Positions 15,692 to 29,700 of a stretch of 64,000 nucleotides of DNA are shown here, in pieces (position 1 is the first letter of the stretch; every line of letters starts with the position of its first letter). A model generated the notes under the pieces. That model was not told where the DNA came from and ran no database searches. It was given only the letters and a program-made list of their open reading frames with translations. Source of the DNA: Nanobdellati archaeon (GTDB lineage: Archaea > EX4484-52 > GLR71); the NCBI GenBank assembly GCA_019429005.1, contig JAHYJR010000003.1:1-64000 (forward strand), read 5' to 3'. The translations under genes and the position numbers were made by a program.

Positions 15692-17740
15692 CTATACACC
15701 TAACTTAGTTAGATTTTCAGCAAGAGAATTGATATATATTTCGGCCATCCTAAATCTACCTTCTTTAAGTTTATCTCTTGCAAGTTTTAATTCAAGACGT
15801 ATATCTGAAACATCCTTACCTTTCTCTGAAAGGATATCAATCTTAATTTCAAGATTATCAAGTTTTGTAGTAAATTCTTTATACCTATTAAGATCTTCTT
15901 CAGGTATCCTATGTGGACTATGCATTGTAGGCCTGAAATTAACAAACCATGGTTTACCATCATTATATTTAGGATTCTGAACCATAGCAACCCCAATAGC
16001 TTGCCTTGATATCCTCTCAGCAAATTCACTACCATACTTGCTTTCAATTTTATTTATATCCTCTATACTCTTTGTATTAAGCTGTATTTCTGTAAGAATA
16101 TTACCTGCAACAGCCTCTTTGAAATCTGCAGAAACCTGAGAAACCATTATAAGACCAATTCCCCATTTACGGAATTCACGACAAGCTTTCTCAAGAGCAA
16201 CATATCCACCTTTACCACCATACTTTTCTAAAAGTCTATGAACTTCATCAAACACTAAGAACAATTTAAGATCTGCAGATTCTTCCCAAGTCTCCTTAAA
16301 TATTTTAGCAATAATTCTCATAACAGCTTGATCATACTCACCAGCTTTAAGCTTATCAAGATTAAATACAGTAATCTCACCAGGATTCATATATTTCTTG
16401 AAATCAACATCAACATCAGGTGTTTCAACATCATATATAAGTCCTTTAAATGGCCGTGCATCTGAAGGTTTCATATTAAAGTTAGAATATTTTGAAGTCA
16501 AATTTACATCTTTACAAGCCTTCACAAATCCAGTCCACTGACTTGTAGGATCAAACACAACAACAGGTATCTTCTTAAGAAGAGCTTCTTCAACAAATAC
16601 GCTCGCAGTAACACTCTTACCACTACCTGTACTCCCTGCAACAAGTATATGTGTTGTTATGTCAGTTGGATTAAACCAAGCTTTAATATTTGTCTCTGCA
16701 ACTTTTCCAATATCAAAATTAGTTTCAGATTTCATTGGAAGTTTAGTATAATCAACTGGGAAAACATACCTTGCTTTACTCTTCTTCTGTTTCTGATACC
16801 ATGTGTATATATACCATGTAAGCATTACAGTTGACAATAAGATAATCCAATATCCAACGATTCTGATTCTCATTGTATTCCAAAATGGTTTCATAATTGT
16901 AAATGCACTTGTAGCTGAAGCCATACGATTACCTTCATAAGTAATTATTGCTTCAACAAAATAATTGCCATTCTCTAACTCAAGCTCTTCAAGAGCTATA
17001 ATATTAATTGACGAATTTGACGAAATAACATTAAGATTTTCTGAAAAATTATAAACCATTTCAGAATTAAAATCTTTGATAAGATACAATACATCAACAT
17101 TAAAATTCTGCTTAAAACCTTTATTATATATAATTATTTGAGTCTTAAGAGTACTATCAACAGTCACTTCTTTAGGCATAACATCAAATACAACATCAAG
17201 GAATCCTGCACCACTATATGTTACAACAAGCCTAACAGGCATCCTCTTAACAAAACCATCACCATCTAAAAGAATATCTCCTGAATAGGTACCTATTTTG
17301 GTCTTATTGCTAACTTGTAAAAATGCCCTATTTGAAACAGTATCTCTTGATAACAATGACGTTTTAGCTAACTCAAACCGTATGAATGGTTTCAAATTAT
17401 CAGACACATCAAAAACAAACTCACCAATATCAAGATCCATATTATTTGTCACTTCAAATGGATATGTTCTAGATTCGCCTGGATATAATATTACATCATT
17501 CAAATCAGTCTCAACACTGAAAGGTCCTTCAACACAATCAATTTCACAATTATTTTCATTTTCACCAATATCACAGATATAATTACCACAATATGAAAAG
17601 ACACAATCTGAGAAACATGTGAATTCCTCACCAAATTCGCAAATACTATTACCACAGACAGCACAATCTTCAGCACAATTAAAACCATTCTCACCAGCAG
17701 TACAACTACCATCACCACACACATTAAGTGTTCCAGCTGT
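15692..17740 (-). other. C-terminal stem-TM-ATPase module of the giant protein, duplicated in the next gene
   Basis: From the three Cys knots ('CGDGSCTAGENGFNCAEDC' at about 17730) to the stop, this segment aligns residue by residue with the last ~680 aa of the 1,389-aa protein (11518-13570). The cytoplasmic part is nearly identical: 'KKIPVVVFDPTSQWTGFVKA', 'DEVHRLLEKYGGKGGY' and 'RRFRKWGIGL'-like stretches are shared with few substitutions. Conservation is much higher in the ATPase than in the stem, as expected for partners in a common oligomer or a recent duplication. Confidence 0.85.
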
Positions 17741-20700
17741 ACTTGCCCCACTAGTTGAAGGCATAACAGCTTGCTTAAAACAAGAACCACAATATTCAAC
17801 AGCAGCATATGCAGATGTCTGACTAGATACATAACTAATCTTATTATTAATCATATCAACATAACTTTCATTATCAACTGAAATAACTCCTGATTCTACA
17901 CTTTGTTTCTTTATCCAACCTGATGAACACACACCACTCTGAATATCCCAATTAGCACAACGATACATATCAATATTACCTTCGTAACTGATTGATTTTC
18001 CTGAATTTGAATAATCAAGAACAATTGTCATATTTGAAAAGATCATATCTGTATGCACAGATATGGATGAAAGAGCTCCAATCTCAGCTGTCCTTTCAGG
18101 TAAAGATAATATAGACGGATCAACATAACCAATAAAGAATGGTGACTCAACAGATGTTGTATTTATAAAACTTACATTACTAAATAATGCACTCCCATCA
18201 AAAGCACTAAGCTTAACATCATATAATCTCTGTCGCATAGTCTTATTATAAACCGCCGTAGAACTATTTTGTTCTAAACTTGAAAAATGATCAAGAACTA
18301 GATTTGTACCAGGTCTATAAAATACAAAATTAACAGCAATAGGAATAGCCGAGATATAACTATTTGCACCATAATCTGTACTATAACCATTAAATCTTAA
18401 TTCAGGATAAACATCAAAAATGCCCATCTCTTGAGACAAAAGACCATTAGTATCATTTGTAAAAAAGATAACATCGTAATCACCATAACCATATGTCTTA
18501 TCAAACATAGCATCCCAACTATTTCCTGAAGATACATTAAATTGAGGTATATTATATCTTACAGATGTAGGCTGGTATGATATATTAAGGTCATCAATCC
18601 AAACACTGCCTTCATTTGATGATACATTTAAAATTGCAGTACAGTTCCCAACAGATGTTAATGTACATGAATCAAGATATGCTTCTAATGCAGATGTTTC
18701 AAGTGCTATATCAATCTTACTAGTATTTGAAAATTCGCCATCATAAGACCATAATACGTTATCTGTACCAACAAGAGTTATTAAAATATTATCAGGAAAC
18801 GGTGGTCCACTAACAGCCTGAAGTGTCATTGTCATATTTCGTATCTGCACATATTTACGCATATCAAGATATACCATATGAGACGGTTGTGAATTAAAAT
18901 TAACTACAACTGGCGATGCATTCACAAAGTTTGTAATTGTCTCATTTGGCATAAGTGTCATATTAGGTGTTATATAATCTACATAAGCCCATACTGTATC
19001 AATACCAGCTTCATCTGTCACATTTATATCTAAAACGATAGTCTCATTTATATCTGCAGAAGATATATCTATATAAAGTATCTCAGGTTCATCTATATCT
19101 GGAACAACCTCAATTTGTATTGTTAGATTGTCCATACACCTTGATGCATTTTGACAAAATGTCCCTGTAGCATTAAAAAGAACAACTGCGGTATATGTTC
19201 CAAATGACTGATTCAAAGGAACGCCAACACTAACAGATACAACATCATCAAATCTCTTTGTTATGCTTGAGATAGATACAGGTTCATATGTTAAAGACCA
19301 GTTAATATCCATATTTCCAGATGCTTTTGAATATTCAATAACCCAAAGATCTTCATTACCAGTTGCTCCAATAGTTACATTAAAGATTTTTGTTTCACCA
19401 GGAACAAGAGATGCGGTTATATTTTTTGAAGATGGTACTAATAAACTTAATTCTGGACTTGACAATACAATAACATTAGTCAAATTAAATAATGATGGAC
19501 CTGGATATGTATTTGATTTTAACCATGAAATAATTCCTTTGATATCATGTGTATTTACAGTTGCATCAGCTGTAACATTAACTGTTAATACTTTATGACA
19601 TATTGAACCTGGCGCTATGTCACCACAACTTATCTTATAGTTATCAACAAACGTGAAATTATTTGGTACTAAAATTATGCCTTGAGTCGCATCAGGATCA
19701 TATGCACTACCATCACGATATACTATAATATCCGAATCAAACATTGTACCATTACCAATATTTTCAAGATCAAATGTTATATTAAATAGATATGTATTCA
19801 ATGTTGAAATTTCATTTACATATTCTCTATCAGGTGACTGATATAAAACATAATCTGTAGTTGTTATAATTGTTATGTTTGAAACAAACACATTATCTGC
19901 ATTAGGTCCATATACATCTACCGCATAAACACTAAGATCATATAATCCTTGAACCATATTATTGAACGGGTCAACAGGTAAATAAACTCCGCTATATTGA
20001 CCATCTTTAGTATTACCTGATATAAGAGTCAAATTAACTGTAACAAGATATGCACCTTTAGAAATTGTAGCATACGCATATGACATCATAACATCATCTG
20101 AAATGTTCGCAAGAATTGTAATATTATCCTTATTTACTTCAACTGAAATCTTATCAAGAGACGTACCATAAATAATTGGTGCAACAAGATCCTTTACATC
20201 CGTTGTATCGTTAACACTAATTACTGATGCATTATAATACAATGTTTGATTATCTCCTATTGAACACATCAATGTTGCAACACCAAGTTGTTCAGGTATC
20301 CAAGAGAATGTTGCATTACCATCTAAACCTGTTGTTTTTGAACCTACAATAACATATCCAGGTATTGTTGAATTATAATAATAAACAGATACAGGATAAT
20401 CTTGAACTGACATATTATTCGATGAATCTTTAACACCACATTTCACATTATTGACAACACCATAAACCATAGTGCTTGATATATTGAACACAGGTTCTGA
20501 TGTACCTATTACGACCATATCTGTCTGAAGTACATTTGAAAATCCATATAAATCTTTTGTCGCATTAAAATATATTGTATAATTACCAACTTCAGCATTA
20601 TCATCAATATTCCATAAGACATCACAATATGTCATTGAACCAGTTGAACAATTATCTATAAAATGTAAAGCAGACGTTGTCAAATTTTCATAATAAAATG

Positions 20701-23700
20701 CAACTACAGAATCTGTACCAATATCCCCAGTTTCTGTAGTAATATTCGCTGTGAAATTTACAGTATAAGGTGTAGCAAATGCATCATCACGATATATCAT
20801 ATCAGACTGTTTTGATAGATTGATATATACCTTACCTAAAACCCTTATCAATTTAAAATTTTCTTTTAGACTTGCAAAATAATATTGAGTCATATTATCT
20901 GTAATATTACACATGAATGTATGATTTCCAGCAGTCTCATTTGTTGCATTCCAAACAACATTTGCATAACCTAATGCATCTGTATAATTCATACCAACAT
21001 CAATTGATTCATAATTACCTGTGTCATTTTTCACAAAGAACATAACAGAATAATTAGCAAGCACTCTTGAATCATTTGCATCTGAGACTTTACAGGTAAC
21101 ATCAATTAAACCTCTTTGAATATCTACTGATGGTGAAACAACCTCAACTTTTGACCATCCATATAATGTAATATTTGTTGAATTTGTATCCTCAACATTA
21201 TAAGGTGCAACAACTTCAGCTGTAAGTGTATAATTGCCAGGCAACTCATTATCAGCAACATACCATAAATCATTCATATTTACAGTTGATAAGATTGTTT
21301 TTTCAATAACACCATTTGAAATATTCCAAGTTACAACAGGTGAAATTACAGAACCACAAGTATTATTGAACGTTGAATTAAGTGCCTGATTAAGACTCTT
21401 ATATATATTATAATCTGTAGCATTTGGATAATCAATAATAATAGATAACACATCAACAATATCAACATTATATGATGTAATATTTAATGGAATCTTTGGC
21501 GAATAAAACATATCTGAATTTGAAGTTATTGAAACATTCACAATATATGCACCAACTGAATCAGTACAATCTGTAGACCATGTAATATTACAGATTCCAG
21601 TTCCATTTGTTTTAGTGACTGTAACAGACTCACCGGGTATTTCCCAAATACAATTATAATCAGGTATTACAGAACTATTATGATAATCATAAACTTTAGC
21701 TGTAAATGTTATGTTATCCATTCTTGTTACATTAGTTGCATTAGATACAGTCTCAATTGCAGAATGTCCCCAAACATAAACTGAAACATTGTTAGATATA
21801 AATGGTGTCTCAATATTAATATTATCATAATAATCCTCAGTTGCGCTTACATTAATTATGTATGCTCCATGACTTTTTCCAACTGGAACTGTCCACCATG
21901 TATCAGCAGTATTTGTAAATAGACTTTCTTGACTACCTGTACCATTTAATTCAAATGTCCAATTAACGCCGGCAATATTTATCTCAGCCAAATTTTCATC
22001 AGTAACAGACGAATTCAAATAAACTAATTCATTCTTAAATATTATCAGACCATCTGCAATTCCAATTATATTAATCCCATATCGTCCATAAACATCAACA
22101 GATTCAGATGTTTCTCCTGCCATAAATATTGGCGTTCCTTCATATAACGCTAAATATTTCAATGTATATGTCCCAACTTCAGCAATATCCGTTATATTCC
22201 ACAAAACACCGCATGTACCATTTTCATTCGTTATACAACTATCAATTGTATGATTTTGTAAATCAGTAAGGTTAAAATAATAATATGTAACATTAGTATT
22301 ATTTAATGCAGTCGCATTATCATCAAAGACGGTAATATTTACAAAAGATTCAAACGGTGAATACAAATCATTTCTATAAATCTTTTTAGGATCTGAATCA
22401 AACTCAACTGTTACAAACTTTATTTCAGAATCAAAACTATTTTGATTTGGAAGTGCATGATAATAAAGAGTTGCATTATCTGTTATGTTACAAGTATAAT
22501 TGAATCGTGTTCCTTCAATTGCTGATGAATTCCATGAGGTATATGCAATACCGCTAGCATCTGTTACATTAGATGGCACTGTATCATTTGTAATATAAAA
22601 CTTAACAGGATAATCTTTAACTAAAATTGCAGGTGTCGGATTATCTAAAACATTACATTTGAAATCAATCATGCCTTTACTATAATATCCACTCTTTGGC
22701 TCAGAATTAGAATAACCTACTTCAACCCAACTATATACAGTCTTATTAGTTGAAACATAAGATGTGAAAAAACCATCAGATGCTAAACTAATATTTAGAC
22801 TCACATTTCCAACAATACTGATACTTCCAACAGGCCATGACAATGTAACTGTATCTCCACTTGTCACAGTAGAACTTTTAGGCGAACCATCAACATAAAG
22901 ATAATCATTTGTAACAATGCTTTCATCTAAAAGATTATTACAAGAATCTCTTAATACTACTGAAATTATTACAAGATCTTTCTTATGCACTTCAGGCCTT
23001 TCGATAATATCGGGATAACCATAAGGAGGATTTACAGAACCACTAGTTCTAGATGACCCTAGTATATCAAATGTAGATATTGTACCATTTATTATTGAAG
23101 TTATACCAGATATGATTAAATCTGAATCAACAGTAGGTTCTGGCGTATAAAATTTGCCAGCATCTTCAAATATTTCAACACCAATTGTATGATTTCCAAC
23201 AGTATCAACATCATCACCAGCACCTGGAACTGTATTACAATCAGTATACCACGTTACATTACAATAACCTGATGCATTCGTCTTATGGACTTCAGTCCGT
23301 CCATCAAGAGTCCATGAACAATTATAACCTTCAAGTCCTTCAGAATAATTATGGAAATTATATACTCTTGCGATAAATGTTAAATTATCAAGCTGATTAT
23401 ACGTCGAATAATTAACAGGCGCAATATATTCAATACCAGCTCGACCCCAAACAGAAACATTAAACATTGACCATGTGATAGAATTATTATCATCAGTATC
23501 ATCATAATACTGTTTTTGGGCTGTCAGATTAAGATAATATTCTCCAAGAGCCTGTGTCATATTAATTATTTGACTATCTAATACAATCGAAGTATTAAGG
23601 AACTCTATAACCTGTGACATAGATGTTCTATTTATAAGATTCCAAAAAATCCAATCTGGAGATGATTGAACAACAGCAAGACCATTTTCATCAATAATTG

Positions 23701-26700
23701 TTGCATTTAAAGGATATATAATATCCCTATAAAGCCTTTGATCAAATACAGGTGTAATTATACTAGCATTAAATTTAGCCTTAACTTGTACAACAAAATT
23801 ACCTATCACAGCCGGTTTAAAATATGCAGCTGTAGTATTATAATATATCTGATAATCACCTGGTTCAGCATTATACGAGATATTCCAAGTGATATTGCAA
23901 TATCCTGGAACAGCTACAGTTGTATTGCATAAACCTATTGTGATATTTTGTAATGATGTCAGATTAGTATAATAAAACGCAACAGTTGAATTCACAACAA
24001 GATTAGTATTCTCATCTGTAACTGTCACATTTAACATTGTCTTAAATGGAATAAATGAATCATTTCTATATATCATAGCTTCTTGACTTTCAGCTACAGA
24101 ATATAATTGTCCTCTAAGATCTATTCCTTGTGTAGCTTCTGCTCTAGGTGCCCATGATGTGAAATTTAAAGTTGAATTACTTGTAATATTACATTTGACT
24201 ATATGCTCACCAACCTGAACCTGACTTGCATTCCAATAATAAACCGCAAGACCAGAACCATTAGTAAGATTCACATTAGATACACTCAGATTTGTATAAT
24301 CATAAAACCCTGGAAGAGAATCCCAGAAATATACAGGATACTCTGAAATAGATTCATTAGTATGATTATCTGTCACATTACAATATATTGGTATTGTATT
24401 ATTCCTATCAAAAAGCATATCAACAATTGGAGATGTCAAATTGATAACAGACCAACCCCAAATTGGCATGTTATAAATCTCATATGAATGCGTATCATAA
24501 TATGGATGCATTGCAGTTGCATTTAAGGTGAAATTACCTATTGGATATGTTCCATTTATGTACCATAAATCTGTACCATTACCATTCTCAACTGAAAGGT
24601 CTGTCCAACCATTCCTATAAACGGTCCAATTAACAACAGGATCTGTAGACCTGTATGAATTTGAATAGACAAGAGTGTCACAAGAATCTGTTATGTTAAG
24701 ATCCATTAATACAGTTGTATCTTTATTAAGCTCATATATAGACGCGTTCGGACTTAATATTGTAACATTAAGAGTATCTCGCAATATCAGATTAGTCTGT
24801 TTTGAATACTCACTTACTTCAGGAGTATAATATTTTGGTGCATCTTCATAGATTGTTACATTTATGATATGGTTTCCAACCCAGTTATCACCAGTAGCCC
24901 AATTACTACAATTTGTAATCCAAGTGAAATTACAATAACCACTTGAATTTGTAACAGTGACAACCTCAACACCATCATCAGTACGCCATGTACAATTATA
25001 ATCTGACAATCCATCGTCTGAAACGCTATTATAATTATAGACTTTAGCGATATATATTATATCTGAATCACCACGATATTTTGATGTGTAACTATTGATT
25101 ATATTGACAGCCGCCCTACCCCAAACTTCAACAGTCATATTAATTGAAGAAACACTTTCATTTGTAATTATATCATCATAATAGATTTTTTCAACAGTAG
25201 CATTAAGCCAATATTGACCAAGATCTTGAGTCTTACTCAATGAATCATCAATAGAAATATCAGTTGTATTTGATATTGAAGTCACATCAGATAAATCTGT
25301 AAAATTTAATATTGTCCAATTAATACTTGTCGCATTCATAAACCCAACAGAGTTTTCATCTAAAATATCAATTGTGAAATTATGTGTTTCATTCCGATAT
25401 AGGCGCATACCATAATAATTATCTGTACTGCCATTTGGATACGCAATCACAATAATATCAGTCTTAGCTTTAACAATGATACTTTCAAACACATCACTTT
25501 GTGACGTATAATCAAGATTTTCTGCAGACGCGATTATAGTATAATTTTCAGGTGATTCTAGATCATTTATATTAAATAATATCTCACAAAGACCACTTGA
25601 AATGTCTGTAGTGTTACATACACCAATTGACTTTTCCATAGGCGACCAAGATGGTAATGTATAATTAAGTGTGACTGTCGCATTTGAGATTGTCATATTA
25701 AGCTCATCAGTGATGTTGAATGTAATATTTGTAGTGAATGGCGAAAAAGAATCATTCCTATATATCACAGGATATTCTATATCGGTTATATTGATGTAAA
25801 GTTTACCTTTAAGATCCAATGTGATATTATTGCTTGTATTGATTGGTGCTGTATAATATAATGTGTAATTATCAGCGATACGACAAGCAACATAATGCGA
25901 TCCTGCATTATACAAACTTGTATCCCAACTAAATATTGCATCACCAGTCAGATTTGTCACATTTGTACCGATAATGCTATATGTTGATGAATATTTATCC
26001 ATATTAAGGAACTCAACCGGATATGATTCAATATTTTGACTTGTATTGAGATCAAGAACATTACAGCTCATAAGTATTGTAGTATTCCTCACATAACTTG
26101 CAGACTGTGGAAGGTTAAGTGTAACATTAGCCCAACCAAATACAGCAATAATTTTAGATGACATTGTTGAATTATAAAGATCTTTTGATGAAGTCACATT
26201 CATTGTGTAGTTACCAAGATTATGATTATAAGTAACATTCCAGGTATCATTCTGCAAAGATCCAACAGATTCATACCAAATTGATGTTGTCTGATTGTAT
26301 ATATCCCAATTGACAACAGATGCCGAAACAGTATTACCACACTCATCCCTTACTTCAGATATAAGAGATGTACTATCATTTCGCTGTATAAGATAATATG
26401 ATGGTTCAACAATTGTCACATCAAGAGCACCGGTTAAATTAGTATAAGTCTCATCATTATTATCATTAGGAGCATTAGGCTCATAATTTAACATGCTTGT
26501 TGATGAAATATTTACTTTTGTAGTATGCTGACCGATAGATTGATTATCACCTTCATCCGCACCAGCACCAGGATTTGAACAGCCTGTTAACCAAGTCACA
26601 TTACAATAACCAGACGCATTTGTAGGTGTCAATTTCTGTTGACCATCATAATCCCAAGTACAATTATAACCTAATATTAAAAGAGATGCATTAAATTTAT

Positions 26701-29700
26701 CAGACACTTTCGCAATATAAGTTATGTTTTCACCCCTCTCTCTAGAATCATATTCTTGCACAATATCAACAACAGATTTTGCCCATACATCAACTGTCAC
26801 ATTTGCATCTAAAACAGATGCATTACTTCCCATAAATTCATAATATTGTTTCCAAACTGTAAGGTTCACAACATTATCATACAAAGAATGATACGGAACA
26901 ACAACAGATATATTCTGTGATAACGTATCAATAAGAGGTGTTATAAGACCTAATGACACATTTACAATACTCCAATTATTTTGTGTATCATAAACGAAAT
27001 TACCATTTTCATCTGTAACTGTCACATTAAACCAAGTCAAGTCAAGTGGATATTGCCTAAATACAACCTCATTTGGATATGGACTTGTTATATTAATTTG
27101 GATTTTTCCTTTTACTAAAACATTTGTGAAATACTCACTTGAATTCTCATAAGTTGTAAGTGTGTGAGTCGCTTTATATCGAATATTATAATTATTTGGA
27201 ACAATTGTTGCAACCGGATTCCAAACAACCGGATTTGTACAATAACCAGTAATGTTTGTAATACAAGTACCAATAAGCTGGAAAACATCATTTGTATCAT
27301 TATACCAATATTCTATTGTTGCACCATCTACAGAAGATCCAACATCAATCACTTTTGATATGAACTTTGTGCTATATGGACCAGATGCAGGTAATGTATC
27401 ATTCCTATATATCATAGTTTCAGTAACATTCTGAAGATCAACTTCCATTGACGCCGTCATATTAAGCTGAACACTTGAAACCACACGAGATGCCGTATAG
27501 TTCAAAGTTGAATTATCTGTAATATTACAATAAATTGTATATAGACCACCTTTGATATTAAGTGTATCCCATGTAAAATTAAAATAACCATCTGAATCTG
27601 TAACACTATAATTAATAAAACCAGATTCATTTATTGTCGCTGTTATAAGAGAATATGTTATATTTACAGGATATCCTTCAAGATCTAAAAGTGCAGGATT
27701 TGTAACATTTGCATCATTAACATAACAGCTTATATTCAATTCACTACGTTCATATGTTTTTGAAACATTTAAAACAGGCTCTACAATTGTAACATCGGAA
27801 TAACCCCAAACACTAATTTCAAGATCATCATAATCTGAAACATAATATTGCTGTGTACCATTAGCTCTTAATGTATAATTCTTTATCTCAAAGAAATCCG
27901 GATTAATGTTCCAAACATCACTAAGTCCATCACCAGATATATTAAGAGTGCCAACCGATGGCTCCGGAACCAAAGACCAATTCACAACAGACGGTGATGC
28001 AATAAGAAGATCGTCACCACATTGATCCTCAACACTTACAAAAAGATTCACAGTATCATCACGATGTACAATTCTTGTAACACTAGCATCTACATAAGGT
28101 CCATCAGATGCTTTGAAAAATACATTAAGACTTCCATTAAGTGTTGTAACTATTTGAGACGTTTCATAACCAGACCTTGGTGTATAAAACAAAGATGGTG
28201 TCTCATAAATTTTTACAATTACATCATTTGGACCAATATTATTATAATCATTATTTGTACAATCTGTATCCCATGTATAATAACAGAAACTGGAACCCAT
28301 TGTTTCATTTATAAGAATTGGGGTCACTGATTCAGTTATATTAAATTCACAATCAAAACCACTTATAAACTTAGTATTATTGTAATAGTTATACACTTGT
28401 ACACCATACAAAATCGAACTACTATCTAAAGGATAAATTGAATTGTTTTGACCAGGATAAAATTCAACTACAGAATAACCCCAAACTTCTACAGGTATCT
28501 CCTTTGAAACAAGATAATCATCATTATCAATACTTGGACTACCCAAAGAATCATAATATTCTTTAAGCATATCAACTTTGAATATAGACTCACCCAATGT
28601 CTGATTATAAGGAACTGTCACATTGGTTGCATCATAAGTATTTCCATTCTCAAGAAGCGTTGAATTTACATACCATTTAGTATCATTAAGAACATATAAC
28701 ACATCACCATTTTCAGATAAAATTGACGTGTTAAACATATAACTATCATTTTGATATAATCTTAAATTTATAGATGGTTGGGTTATTGTGAAATTAAACC
28801 TACCTCGTGTTTCAACTTTCTCATATTTTGTATCATAATCAAACAATGGTTTTGTTACAATAACTATTACAGAATAATTAAATGGTTCAATAGTATCTGA
28901 CGGATTCCATATAACAGAAACTGGACACACACCAGATTCATTTGTGATACATGAATCAATATATATCTGTGAATTTGAACTTGTGTTATAATAATATGTC
29001 ACATTTGTACCGTTAATTGGCCAATCTTCATCTGTAACATTAGCAAAAAGTACCGTCTGACTTGGTGTAAATGTATCATTTCGATAGATCTTATTATCTG
29101 AAATATTATAACTTACATTAAGCACACCAAGTATTACTATATCCTGAATCATTTCAAAATCAATTGTTGTATTATAATAGACATCAGTATAATCTGAAAT
29201 ATTACACTTTATTGTGTATATACCACCTGGTACATACCTAGCATCAAATACCGCAGATGTTACACCGCTAAGAGATGTATTGTCGGAGGCGATAAAATAA
29301 TCGGTATAATTGAAAGTGTACCAGAACTCAACTGGATATGTAACATTTACAGGATCTGTCATATTAGCATCTTTAACATCACAAGTTATGTTGATTAAAG
29401 ATTTCTCAAACTGCTGCGGATTTTCTAGAGGGTATTTAGGATTTGTAATGTTTGACAGATTTACAAAAGACCAACCCCAAACCTCAACAGGTTTAAAATC
29501 ATACGACATATTATAATTGACAAGCTGTGTTGTCACATTCAAATCAAACTGCCCTAATTTATGGTCATTTGGTATCAAATAGGTTCCATTTTCAGAATTA
29601 TTAATAACACTATCAAAACCAGTCCGCTCAAGATTCCACTGAACTTGAGATCCTACCACAGTATCCATACATTCATCAACAATAATTGTTTCAAGGAACA

